From Sycon ciliatum (lineage: Eukaryota; Porifera; Calcarea; Leucosolenida; Sycettidae), in contig NC_088645.1 in NCBI RefSeq assembly GCF_964019385.1, positions 40,311,988 to 40,375,987 of the forward strand: 64,000 nt of DNA. The letters run 5' to 3'. The stretch's first letter is position 1. The number at the start of each line of letters is the position of its first letter. The translations under genes and the position numbers were made by a program. Below the pieces are notes generated by a model. The model was not told the origin of the DNA. It did not search any database and saw nothing but the letters and a program-made list of their open reading frames with translations. This document shows positions 1 through 13,200 of the stretch, in pieces.

Positions 1-59
1 AAGAGTTGTCAAATTCAAAATTCTGTTACGTATGCAGTATCATAGTTGTCATGGGTCTT

Positions 60-260
60 CGATTCCCGCGGTCACTACGGCAACCAGCTCTGCTCTTGTG
101 AAGTTTTTCGTGGCCTTCGCACAAATGCAGTCCACAGTTAACACAGCGTGAAGTGGCTGGCTGGAATTCCCCTTCGCACTCCGGAATCTGGCGAACATCC
201 TCCGGCGTCCGGGGCACATTTGAATCGGCACCCAGCAGGTATTCCTTGAAGAGCCAGTTT
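60..260 (-). pseudogene. Possible B-box-like zinc-finger fragment
   Basis: On the minus strand one frame reads FKEYLLGADSNV, then PECEGEF, then CVNCGLHLCEGHEKLHK. The spacing C-x2-C-x4-C-x2-H-x3-H resembles the second half of a TRIM-type B-box. The frame is blocked by a stop upstream (near 275) and closes soon after the motif, and no RING or coiled coil is recognisable nearby. It may be one exon of a gene running off the left edge or a remnant. The first zinc pair of a full B-box is not clear, so this is tentative. Confidence 0.3.
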
Positions 261-1388
261 TGTCTTCATCGTCGGCACAACCGCTCTCGCTGTCTGTGCG
301 TACCCGGCCGGGGACATCGCCATAGAATGGCGCGTTGTGTTCATCCAGGAGAGAGGGGCCATGGAGAACACCGACGAACGCAAAGCTAGGTTGTGGATCC
401 TAAGGCACCTAGCGTCCAGAATGTCCACTGTATACTATTGTTTCTGCACTCACACGTATTCTAGGTGGATTGCAGTGGCTAAAACCAGCGCAGACGTGTG
501 ATTGTCCCTCTTTGCATAAACTCTTTGGAGCATAACATTCTGATTGCAATGTAGAAATATATAAAGAACAGGCTCTGCCATACGATTACCCAGCTGCAGG
601 AACATTCATAATGAACCAGTGGACCCAGTCCATGTACCACATTGAAGCGTATCTCCACAGCACGTTATCCTTCCGTCAGTATCTGAACTGTACGTAATAA
701 TTCGACAACCAGACATCTTCCTAGCAGTACATGTCAACTGGTGGAAATGTGGGATGTCATAAACTGCGACAACGCCACACCTTCCATGCTGTGCGACAAC
801 GCCCTTCTTCGGCGGGCATGGCTCGCTTGGCTATCTTACAGGGACCTCCAGCCATCACTGGTTGGAAATCAGCAATGCACTCTGTCAACTTGTTGCCCAA
901 CAGTTGCTCTTTCGTGGAAATGGCATCATGTATGACGTCGAATGGAAAGGTAATCTTCTTCTGCTCATACATCTTTGTAATCCATTGAGGAAGACAATGT
1001 CTTCAAATCCACTGCTCCTCACTTTTTGGCGAGGGCTTCTCAAAACAAACCAAAGAGCTCGTCTCTGTACTCTGCTACGCTTCCAAGCAGTTCGTCTTTT
1101 TGTGCCGGCCGACCCAAGCAATCAGCCCCGAGGGAGGGGGGAAAGGCTCGGAAAGCTCATTGAACCTCTCTTGAATGGCTTACATACCAGGCCGCAGAGG
1201 CAGATTGTTTCAACATTGTTCGCAGAACTCTTTCTCTTTGTAAGAAAAATGGCAATAAATAAGATAAATTGTGCACTCATAACAACAGCAAAAATCAAGA
1301 AAGTTAAGTTCCATAACGTTTTCTTGTGACTGTCATCAGTGGAACGCCGTCACATAAAAATGTAATAACTAAAACACACGCTTATATC

Positions 1389-1390
<2 letters not shown>

Positions 1391-1447
<57 letters not shown>
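1391..1447 (+). repeat. (TG)n microsatellite
   Basis: An uninterrupted TG run of 57 bp. Confidence 0.95.
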
Positions 1448-1450
<3 letters not shown>

Positions 1451-2084
1451 ATATGGTGCAGTGGTATGCAGTGATCTAGCCAAAGCCGGCTCAGCCGGCA
1501 TTCTGCCGGCTGGGAGGGCGACCTGCCGGCTGAGACAGCTCCAAGGGTAATTTTGGCCGGCTGCAGTCACCCCCATGTAGACTGTAGTGCCCCATACTAG
1601 GCGTAGGTATGTACAGTACAGTACAGTACGTAGCACTGGCTACTCAGGCTCAGTGCTAGCTCTTCACTCAAGCTCAAATGCACTTGAGTATGCACTTGAG
1701 TACGTCAGTAAAATGTAACAGGTTGGGTCATGGTTCGCTGCTTCTGGTGGTGTACATGGCTGTGGCTAGGCTTGGTCTTGTCAGATGACCAATGATTATG
1801 TACACTGCATGCAGACATGACCTTGGTGAACACATGATCCATGCTCATGTAGCTGTTTGCTTCCTTTTTCATATTTTGTTAATTTACCTATAATCACATT
1901 CACGTTCACAACTGCCTCATGAATGCCCATAATTGGACGAAGCGAAAGGAGATGCAAGCTGCAATGAAAGATTTGTAGTGGTGTGTGTGTGTGTGTCTGT
2001 GTAGATACATGACTGATGGCGGGGTCTGGGGGCGCAGCCCCCAGAACGATGCATTTTAACTAGAACGTGTTGGCCGGCTGGCAT

Positions 2085-2215
2085 AAAATCCTGGCTAGAC
2101 CTCTGGTATGTGCAGCGATTCCAATCGATAGGTTGCGGGTTCGATTCCCGACGATTATGGTCACGCACGTCTTTCTTCTCTTTCTCAGACTCTTCCTGAC
2201 TTTTCTTTCATTCTC
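2085..2215 (+). repeat. tRNA-derived SINE-like copy
   Basis: GGTTCGATTCC (B-box-like) follows a weak A-box region. The tail (CTTTCTTCTCTTTCTCAGAC) resembles those of the copies near 52.4, 54.6 and 63.6 kb. The minus strand gives the RESNPQP string often read from such tRNA-like repeats. Confidence 0.45.
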
Positions 2216-2618
2216 CTGGGTGGTTACCAACAGCCAGTGTATGCGGGAGTATGTGGTGTGGTGTGTGTGTAGAAAAAGAAAAAAAAGAAAGAAAAAAAAG
2301 AAAAAAAATTGAAAAAATCAAAAATAGGGATTCACTGGCCAGAAAAAGTCACTTCAAACAGCTGTGTGGTGGATACCAGGCTAAAAATAGTGGCGGTCAA
2401 TTCATCAGCCTTGCAAGCTGTTGAATGGTGTAATCCCAGCACAAGTTGCTATGTCTAACATAGCTGTTCGCTATCATCGCTCCCGCGATGGGCATGTCTG
2501 AGGTCTGAGGTGTGTGTGTGTGTGTATCGCTGTGTCTGTGTGCACGTGTGCGCGTGTACGTGTGTCTGTGTATTTGCACGCGTATGTGCATGTGTACCGC
2601 TGTGTCTAACTCCTGCAG

Positions 2619-5600
2619 GACGACCGGATCGATCTGATTGGCAGCCTGTGCCAGCACACAGTACTGGTGACGGAGAAAGGCCACATCTACGGCTGTGGGA
2701 GCAACTATGACCACCAGCTATCTAACGATATACCCAAGTCAACGTATGATCAATTCAAGGTACATGTACTGTATAGCAGGAAATTTTCGGACGGAATGTA
2801 TTTTCGTACGATTTCGTACACGGCCTCTTCTGTACTGAAACTAATTCCGTGCTAAAATTTGTTCCTGTGAAGTCCTGTACACTATACATGCGTACCGCAT
2901 GCGAACAGTGCATTTAGCATGCAGCACTGTACGAAAATACAATCCGTACGAAAGGTCGAAATTCGGCTTTGTCCGAAAATATTTCCGTGCGAAATTTTCC
3001 TGCTATACGGTGAAAGGAATTACTGTAAGTCAACACATTTTCGGCGCATATTTATTTTCAGCTATTTTCGGCCTGGCCGTATGTGACCGAACATGTGTTA
3101 CAGCCGAAATTTAGTTTTGCAAGTTTCAGCGTGACAGTGTATACAGTCAGGAGCAGTACAGGCTGAACATTTAGTGCGGCCAAAATGTGTTTTAGCCCCG
3201 AGGGGCCGGAATTTGAATGGGCCGGAATTTGAATGGGCCAAAATTTGAATGGGCCAAAATTTGCATGGGCCAAAATTTGAATTGGCCAAAATTTGAATGG
3301 GCCAAAATTTGAATGGGCCACAATTTTGTAGACTTACAGTACTAAATCTGCGGAGAGCATGCTGTTTCGTTATTTGTGAACTCATCAGCGCAGCACAGAG
3401 AAAATGAGGCCGAACCTGAAAGGAATGAAAATAAAACTTACACAGTACTAGAGTTCTAGCAATAACGTGGAACACGGCAACACGTATTCAGGAATGGAAC
3501 AGTGAATACACATTGTGATCCTGTCATCCCTCCTTTTCGACTAAATGTTGCGTCTTGGCTGGCCGTCTGAGTTTACATTGCACACTTGAAAGGATTGTTT
3601 GAACGGTAGTGGCTGCTTAGGTAGCTGAACGCATCCTTATCCGTGCTTCAACAAGAGTGAAGTGATGAAATTCTATTCACATCTATTATGGTACCCTTTC
3701 CCGATTTTGTCAGAGGTGTACGGATTCGATTTGGATCACAGGATGAATGAAGCGTCACTGATTCCTTAGATGAATGCCATTCAACGCAGCACGCAGAAGA
3801 AAAGAAGACGAGAAGTGGTGATGTTTCCTGCCTATCTTTCTTATCATGCTATTTTGTTTATCCATCCATCTGGTCAACCCCGCCATCTTACCCTTTTCTA
3901 CTTTTTCTGTCTTCCCAGGGTACTCCGCGTAGGATATTCCTCAACTTTCGTGAGAATATCCGGGGTGTGGCAGTCGGTCGTCAGCACACCGTGTTTCTGA
4001 CCGACGGAGGATTTGTTCACACATGCGGGTGAGTGTGTGCGTATGCTGGAGTATTGTCCAGGCGTGAACACGTTATTCCCTAGTTGAAGGAATGCGAAAG
4101 GCAAAGGCGTGAAGAAAAACGTGACTCTCACCACTAAGACTCACTTTATTCCTGTATCCCTGCAAAGACATTACGGATCTGGGATCGCAGGGCACACAGC
4201 TCTTTACTGCTCTAGCATGGTGGTCCCTGTCTCTTGCCACTCTAATAGAACTACAGTAAGCGACCTCTGGGTTTGGCGACCACCTGCTCTTAACCACCGT
4301 TTTTCCATGCACCGACAGTTCTACACAGACACTTTGGGACCTGGTTCTAAAGACCACCTGGCTTTAACGACCGCTTTTGCTTGCACCGTGGGGTGGTCGC
4401 TTAAACTAGGTTTTACTGTGTGATGCAAGTTGAATGGTGGATGAAATGAAGTAGTCTGGATTGGATTGCCATTGACGACCTAGGGCTACTCCACTTGGTC
4501 TGCTAAACACAAACTCTGACCGTCTCCTTTCTTCGGATTCTCCTGTTCGTGTGCTGCAGGTCCAACAGCAGTGGCCAATTGGGAATCGGCCCAACTCTAC
4601 CGAATTCGGACTATCTTGTGTTTCTCGAAGATGTGGAAAAGATCGTCAAGATCAGGGCTGGGGTAAACCATACGATGGCTATTGATTGTGAGTGGAGACT
4701 AACACAAAGTTGATACATTTTCTTGTGCTGGCCAAATAATACTTACGTTGAAGGTGGAACCAAGTTTTTCTTGCATCTCAAGTTCCACGCTATGTCATCA
4801 CCAGGCAAAAATAGTTCTATAGCTTAGGGGCCATCCGTAATTATCGATCTTTTTCACGAAACGAAAAAGTTTAGTTATGACCCACCCCCACCCACCCACC
4901 CCCCTGAAACGAAAAAAATTAAATGACTTGAGACTTTGTGCAGAAAGTGATCTTGATTGGCTGTTACAACACACACATATCCTTCGCATGCAAGCACTCT
5001 TTACCGGCAAGTAATAGTTACTTTTGTATACCGTACTGGCAATATATGTTGCCGCGTGACGCGTAACGCAGGGGGGTGCGGCGTAACGCGCGACCAGGCT
5101 AGTGCGACAAATTTTCGTTGCGTTCGTAATGCGCGTCCGGCGGGGTGCGGCGATCTTTTCATTGCAAAAAGGCTGAAAACTGTGAAAGCACGTGTACCGC
5201 GTGGTGAAAAGTTCAAAACTGGACGCAGCAGGAAGTCCTGCAATAGCAAAAAAAGGACTGCGGCAATATAGAAACCTGTGCAACGGCTCCTGTGCGACTT
5301 TGCATGTAACGCCCTGCGTGCGGCAAACATGTGCCAATGTAACGCTTCATGGCCTCACTGCGACCATATATATTGCCAGTACAGTAATTATGAAATCCAT
5401 AACATTTTAGAATGATGCCAATAACTCACAGCGAGGTCACATTTTGTATGATTGTGCAAGTCAGTTATGTTTTCTTGGAAGTCTAGTACTACCGGTACTT
5501 CTTGACCATGGAAACATAATTCACCTACCACACACATACGCTGCTAAATAATTGGCACCTCTACGTCTAAACACGGGAATAGTACACATGCAAATCGTCA

Positions 5601-7095
5601 GAGTTCCGACATTGACATGATACTGCCAAAACAAGTCAACTTCAGAGCGGAAACAAACGCCATAGCTATCACAGACTTCAGTGGTCGTGCCTCGCTCGCA
5701 AATGAGAGCAGCATCGCTCCAGAATCGTTGTCGGAAAGCTCCGTAAGGTCGCACACACGCCGCGCTGCGCTGCCGTCAATCAGGTACGCCTAAATTTCCG
5801 TCTCTGGAAGACTGTCGACACGGGGATCACTCTCCATGGCTTTCCCACCATAAGCACGATCAGATTCTTCCAGGTACATTACGACGACATCGTCTTCAGC
5901 GGCTGGCGCTCCCCATATTTGCGTGAGAATTTACTTGGCGTGCGCCCCACTCCGTAATTTGAAAGTCTCTTGCATCGGCGGCTGGAACGAAGTATTTATC
6001 TATCTGTCGTCGGTACCGCGGTCCCATGGGCCCAGAGCGAATGACTGCTAGGTCCTCGTCGGAGAAGTCATCTCTGAGCACGAAAGAAACTCACGACTGC
6101 ACTGAGTACAGAGTGGTATCAGTGCATCGTACTGCCGATCTACTTCGAAGTACACAATGAGTATGTATGCATGCATCATATCAATGCATGCAGTGCGCGT
6201 TGATTGTTCCGCTTTCGATGTTTTTTCAAAACGAAACCGGTTACTACCCACCCACCCATAAACGAAACTTTTTCGTTTCGTGAAAAGATCGAGAATTACG
6301 GATGGCCCCTTATTCCGCGAAGAAAATAACAAATCCTTTCTTCATCGGTATGGTTCCTTCTGCTTATACAAGAGCCCAAAATAGGTTTGCGCAATCCATG
6401 GTGTCCTGAATTTGAAATTGGTAGTTTTGTTTTTCTGCATCTTTGTTGGGCTGTTGTTGGTGCAGATCGTGGCAGGATCTTCATGTGGGGTTGTGGAACT
6501 CCACTAGGTCGTGAGCAGATCGTCTTCAAGCCAGTACAGATAAAAACGTAAGTTAGAGGATGATTGTACAGCCAACTTTGCGTACAACGACACTCGGCCG
6601 GGCATCAGGAAAGTGTCCTTATACCCGAAGTCTCGTTATATGTATTACAGTTAGATGGGACTTTGCTCTGGGCATGGAAATTCTGTCGTTATTCGCGAAT
6701 TGTCGTTGTATCCGCAGTCGTTATTAGCTAAGTTGGCTGTATATGCCATTCCAGCCAGGTAGATTAGTACCCAAAAATTGGTTCGAAGGTTAATCAAGCA
6801 ATTCAACCTCCACCACCACATGCGCTCTCTGGCCGGCCAACAAATGAATCTGTTGATTTTTTTCGTCTTCAGCATATATATATATATGTATGGAGCAAGA
6901 AATGACCATTTATTAGAGGTATATGGACATCATCATGTTATTGCCGCTATTCTCACATATATCCGTTCACTCTCGCAACAAATCAGTAGCACTGTTCCAT
7001 TGTCATGTCTATACTTCACCCACACACACACGCATGCACACACACACACACGCACGCACACGTACACACACACACACACACACACACATACACAC

Positions 7096-7176
<81 letters not shown>

Positions 7177-7243
7177 CATGCGCACGCACACGCGCACACA
7201 CACGCGCACGCACACGCGCACACACGAGCACACACACGCGCAC

Positions 7244-7280
<37 letters not shown>

Positions 7281-10200
7281 CTTCCACACTACCGTACTGG
7301 CAATATATGTTGCCGCAGTGAGGCCATGAAGCGTTACATTGGCACATGTTTGCCGCACACAGGGCGTTACATGCAAAGTCGCACAGGAGCCGTTACACAG
7401 GTTTCTATATTGCCGCAGTCCTTTTTTTGCTATTGCCGCATCATTTTTTTGCTTTTGCTGCATCATTTTTTCTTTTCATCCACATTGAAGGCACAGAAAT
7501 TCAGTTTCTATCCAACTGTTACAAACCCGACGGCAAAGGGCGACAACAATATCACTAGAAGACTGTATATTTTAACTATCAGAGTGATCTCTTTGCATTC
7601 CCAACAATGAATTGAAAATATGGCCGAAAGCTCTGTCGCAATATTTAGATCAGAGTGATCTGTTCACAAAAAGATCTTTAAAAGGAAAGTGGCATAGGGG
7701 AAGAGCGCTTCCTCCAAAAACTACTTTTCACCACGCGGTACACGTGCTTTCACAGTTTTCAGCCTTTTTTGCAGTGCAAACTGCAATGAAAAGATCGCCG
7801 CACCCCGCCGGACGCGCGTTACGAACTCAACGAAAATTTGTCGCACTAGCCTGGTCGCGCGTTACGCCGCACCCCCCTGCGTTACGCGTTACGCGGCAAC
7901 ATATATTGCCAGTACGGTAGTTCCAAATATCTAGGCCTGCTCGTAGAGGATTCGAGAGAAAATGCTGCTGTCTGATAATCGCTGAAATGCGTGAAGTTGC
8001 AGTTGCGCAGCTTTCGCCTCTGTTGCGTGTGGACATCGTTTTCCAGTATGCCGCTTCTGAAAATTATAAGATTTTTTGAAAATTTTGTTTGATTTCTCCT
8101 TCGAGGCTTACTTTGGTGGATAGCTTTGCACAGCCCAAACCTTAGGCAGACGACCAAATCTGTCACTTTCCATTTGAGCTAAACAGAGTCATTAACTCTG
8201 TTACTCCCTTTCCCCCGCCCCACCCCACCTCGTATCTTGGCCACCTGGAAGCCACACAGAATGTACAGCAACTTTCCAACACAAGACTGGTGTCAACTAT
8301 CAACTGATGATCAATTGTATCTTGTTCTGCTATCTGGGTAAGCCGCAAGTCCGCCCACATGACACGCACACTGTTCTCGTTCTGCTCTCCTTGTTGTGCA
8401 GCACGGGTAAAAAGATACCACGGTTCACTGATGTTGCTGGCCATTCCAATCATTGCTTAGCTCTGTCCGGTAGGTCCATTTCTTTTGCGGCATTGACGGC
8501 ATTGGTAGTCATTGCATCAACAGAATTAGCGACAGGCTGTTCTGCTGCAACAGCGTAGACGGTACTGGTGGTCATTGCATCCGCAGAATTAGCGATGGGC
8601 TGTTCCGCTGAGACAACGTTTCCGTAGACTGTGGCACTAGTTCAACAACATACAATGCAGTGACTTAGATTAAATAAAGTTTCAGATTGGCCATAGTTTT
8701 AGCGTTTGGTGCAGAGACGTGGATGTGTAAGGTCCTGTAGACCTGCAAGGGCTAATTAAGGGAGGGGAAAATTTATAAATGGGCTGTGTGTTTTGTCGTA
8801 TTTCTCATCCCCAGATCATGGCGAAGTGTACACAATTGGCAACCAGAAATCGGTAAAGAGAACATGCTGTAAACACGATGGTGTATGCATATCACGCTAC
8901 ACACCGGCCCCATTTCACATTCCGGGTTGCAATTTCTGGCACCAGAATACAGTTGGCAAGACACAGGACCAGCGCCTGCTTGCTGCACGCCATGTGCATC
9001 ATGTGATGTACACAAGTACTGTTCGCACTTTGCGGTGAATTTGAGGTCTTGCCATGACTTAAGTCATTGCTATTTGGACGTACAGCAGGCATGTTTGGCT
9101 GTTCAACCTGTAATATGTACGTGTTGTGTCCTGTAAAACTGAGTTGGCTGAAAACCCAGTCTAAGTAAAAAGTTTGAACTCGGATGTTGAGCCAAGTAAT
9201 CATAGATAAAAAGAAAGGACAAAATGTTACGAGTAACTTGTCAATGTGTGCCTTTTTTGTCGTACTCGCCGACTGTATATGATCTGGTTACGTTGGTGGT
9301 TAGTTGGTCAAAACAATTACAACATTTTTTCCTTTATTTTCATCCACTACTAAAAAGTCTCCACAACGTGATTCTTGGGTGTGTGTGTGTGTGTGTGCGT
9401 GTGTGTGTGTGTGTCCTGTAATGTGTTGGCAGGGTGGGCTTGGACGCGGCTTGTTTGGTGACAAACTGGAGAGTAAGCTGAGCGTTATACCCATGACGGC
9501 CTTCTGCAACGAGCCAGTCGTATCCATAGGCTGTGGCCAGTACTTCAGTGCTGCCGTTACAGGTAAGAACTGACCCTGAATTCATAGATGTCAAACATTC
9601 TTTTTTTTCTTTTTCTTTTTACCAGGCGTGGGCCATCCCCTGAATTCATAGGTGCCAAACATTTTACGTTTTTCATTGACTATCATGCATTTTGTCTATG
9701 AAAAAAAAGAAAAAAAAGAACTAGCACAATGACTAGTGAGAACCCACATCAGCAGCATGTACAGGGGCGTCGGAACTGGTGCCACGGGTGCGGGGATTTT
9801 AGATTTTATTCTCCAGGCTTGCTTGCTTCTTGTTTCCTCCCTCATGCAGAAACAAGAAGAGTTCAGACAGAATTTTTGGATTTTCTTCTCCATGCTTGTT
9901 TCAACTCCCTCATGAACATTTGATTTTTTGATTTTTTTGATGCAATGAAAACTGGGCTATTTGGACCCAGTTTTCCAAGAAAATCCCTGGTGACAGCTCC
10001 CGAGCCAATGGCCCCACCAATTTTAGAATACCTCCCGACGCCCCTGGCATATATGTAGAAGAATTTCGTTTGTTTCGTCCGTTAGAGCCTACTGTCATGA
10101 CTGGCATTTTTGTCTGGATCGGAAATTTGGCATGTCAGATCTGCAAATACGTGGGAGACATATTAAGGGCGCGTTCGAATTGTCACTCTTTGACTTTTCG

Positions 10201-13200
10201 AGGAGTTTCGTTTTTCTGAAGACGCGGCCTAATTGGTCTCCTCAGAAAAAACGAAGCTCCTCGAACTCCTCGAAACTCCACAACCTCATCCGACGGGAGC
10301 GGTGGATTAGTTCCGAAGAGTTTAGAATAGCTACGTCACGGAGTACGTAGACATGGTCGATCTGATCGGACGTCATCATCGCCATGACAATTCCACTGGA
10401 AAACTCTAAAAATGATAGAAACCGTTCTAATGGAACACTTCACCAAATTTGTTCGAACAGTTGATGAAGACAATTCGAACGCCCCCTATTTGTGTTATCG
10501 TGGGGAGCTAGGGCAGGGCTGGATATCAACTAGCATGTTGCATTCTGCAGTAGCTGTGTATAAGTTATTGTGACATTGGCAGGATTTTAGATTTTGTAGG
10601 AGGAGAGACCAGTGGCAGTAAGCAAGGAAGAGAGGAGATGTTTGCATTGGTGCAGACCGCGCAATAGGGAAGCGGAGAGAGTTTCTGGTGCGCAGGTCTT
10701 GAGATTGAAAAACCCAGCTTTGGCAGGAGAGAGCACGGTATGTGGCCGCAGTTGCCAGCTGTGGCCACTGCTCAAACTCGATGCAAGGAAGAGTATCTCG
10801 CAGTTTGTGGCGACCCCAAGTTACCTTTTCCGGCGCAATCTCTCGCGTCTGTGGCGCTTCTTTCTCGTGCTCTTGATGGTTTGCTGCTGAACGTTAACGT
10901 CCAAGGCGGCAAGGCGGGCCCCAGCCAGCTCCCCTTCTTCTTCGTCACTATTAATGTTTGGTCTGGCTGATGAGAGCTGTCTCGAGAACGTGATTGACTC
11001 AAAATAGAATAACATTAATTTTTTCTAAGACTCGTCCGAAATTAGATGCTCAACACTCTTTGTAGGATAGTGTTGCTTTGAGAGCTCAAGTAGTCGCAAG
11101 TAAGCAACTCAGTCAAGAAATTTACGATCACTTTAACAAGGATAGTCTATGGGTGTTATCCAGCCAAGAACGTCGGTATGGTGACGGGGAATCCCCACAG
11201 CATTTCCTTATGAATAAACAGCAGGCGGCTGTTTGAAGTTGACAGTGTAAAGGGGAGAAGACGCTTGATCTCGCCTCATCGTGATCGTCTGCATCAGTAA
11301 AGAGAAGGGTTGTTCCTATAGTAACCATTAAAGGATGGCAGATGACGGCTACCCCGGGAACGTGATTGGCTTCTTGTCATAGCTGTTCAAAGCATCGAAA
11401 AGACTCTTGATCTTGGACAGATCATCTCCTCCAAGAGACACTTGGTTGAGAAGGGTCCGCGTAATTTCATCCTTCTTTTCCGACACTGGATTCCATGTTC
11501 GGTCAACTGCCGATCTCGTAATTCTTTGAAAACGCAATCACTCGTGCACATGCACAAATGCCCACGAACACCCACATACGGACAAGCAAGTATGTCGGAA
11601 AACAGTCATGCAGGCATGCAGGTACATATGGGGGATTTGTGGATTGCCAACTTCATGATCGTCATTGTCGCCGTCTTTGCTGCTGCTGCTGCGGCTCTAC
11701 TTCATCATCATTAACAAATTTGGCACCAGCACTGATGGTGTACGGTGGGAGGACGCCCGCTCTGATCTTGCCCTAACCTCGTCATGATCATCAGTATCAA
11801 TATCTCTGCTGATACCATAGTGTGGGATGACACACTGATCCCATGATCATATCCAGATTTAAAGAAAACATCCATTTTCTAAATCAACCTTGCTGTAGAC
11901 GGTTTCGTCCTTAAGAATTCACCCTCGATATAGCCACGAGCTTGCCAGCCATGATGCAAACGTGGAACATCATTCCGTGATCATATCCAGATTAAAAAAA
12001 CATCCATTTTCTAAATCAACCTGGCTGTAGACGGTTTCGTCCTTAAGAATTCACCCTCGACATAGCCACGAGCTTGCCAGCCATGATGCAAATGTGGAAC
12101 ATCATTCCGTGATCATATCCAGATTAAAAAAACATCCATTTTCTAAATCAACCTGGCTGTAGACGGTTTCGTCCTTAAGAATTCACCCTCGACATAGCCA
12201 CGAGCTTGCCAGCCATGATGCAAACGTGGAACATCATGGTCCTGATAGTCATCAGTGTCTCTGTTGATACTGTATTGGGAGTTTCGGCCACATACACCTT
12301 TCCACCTTCGACTTCTTTTCTCTTACAATGCGTACGTGTAGGTCTTCGCGTATTATCACGTCGTCCGTAAGGCCTCGTCAGTCGGTACAGCTACGGGCTT
12401 TCAGCAAGCCGAGTTGCCAGCCATGCTGCAAATGCAGCACATCGTGATCATGCTGATCGTAGTGGAGAAGAAGGAAGACGTCTTTTACGGGCAAACAGAA
12501 TACAATTCACGGTGGCATGGCGAATGATTAGAACACAACACCAAAAAATGAAAACAAGTGTATGTGTAAACGGTACCATTTGGTAGGGGAAAGAGCCAAG
12601 AGTCCCTAATCCCCTTTTAACATTAAAATCAATGAAAAAACGGAAAAACGAGAAAAAATCATGCTGGTCATCAGTAATTCTGAGAGTATGGTAGGCTGAC
12701 AGCTGACACTCCGGAACGTTTACGGCTACAGCGATGGTGATACTCTATGATCACGCTCACCTTGGCGTGCAGAGAGCATGCTCGATCCAGAGATAAGTGT
12801 ACCACAAGTGCAATTTTGTGATGTCCTTCATCATCTCTTTAAGACCGTGGTGACCGTGTGGAGTATGTACACCTTCCAGTGTGGGCCTCATCCGTGCTGA
12901 TAGTGCCTGTTGCCCTGAGCAGATCTCATCCGTGCTGATAGTGCCTGTTGCCCTCAGCAGATCATAACAGGTGCAGTGCAACGTTGACGGCGGGCAGCAG
13001 CAGATCTGACTGATGACCGGTGGAAAGCTTCGCTTGAGCCTAACCAAGACGGATGTGAGCAAGTTAGATTTTGCACACACATCTAACGATGCCTTTATGC
13101 CGGTGTATACCTGCCGCCGCACTGCTTCAGAATCGGGGAATGCTTCGGATTTACGTGCCCTGGTGCCGAATGTTCCCATTGGCCTGGCGTTTGCTAGCCT

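Larger units (their letters stand above)
1..2618. other. Left edge: no confirmed gene
   Basis: Apart from the possible zinc-finger fragment at 60-260, the TG run at 1391, a SINE-like copy at 2085 and an A-rich stretch at 2270-2330, nothing was recognised. The minus-strand frame 757-972 starts MYEQKKITFPFDVIHDAI and looks protein-like, but no family fits. The missing 5' exon(s) of the RCC1 gene should lie here or further left and were not identified. Confidence 0.5.

Noticed and set aside
4798-5337. 179-codon minus-strand frame
   Set aside because: It lies across MITE ends and recurs in the related copy at 7292-7917, so it is repeat sequence and not a gene.
7005-7347. Long His/Thr and Cys/Val reading frames over the CA microsatellite
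   Set aside because: Dinucleotide repeats are stop-free in several frames on both strands; there is no other protein signal.
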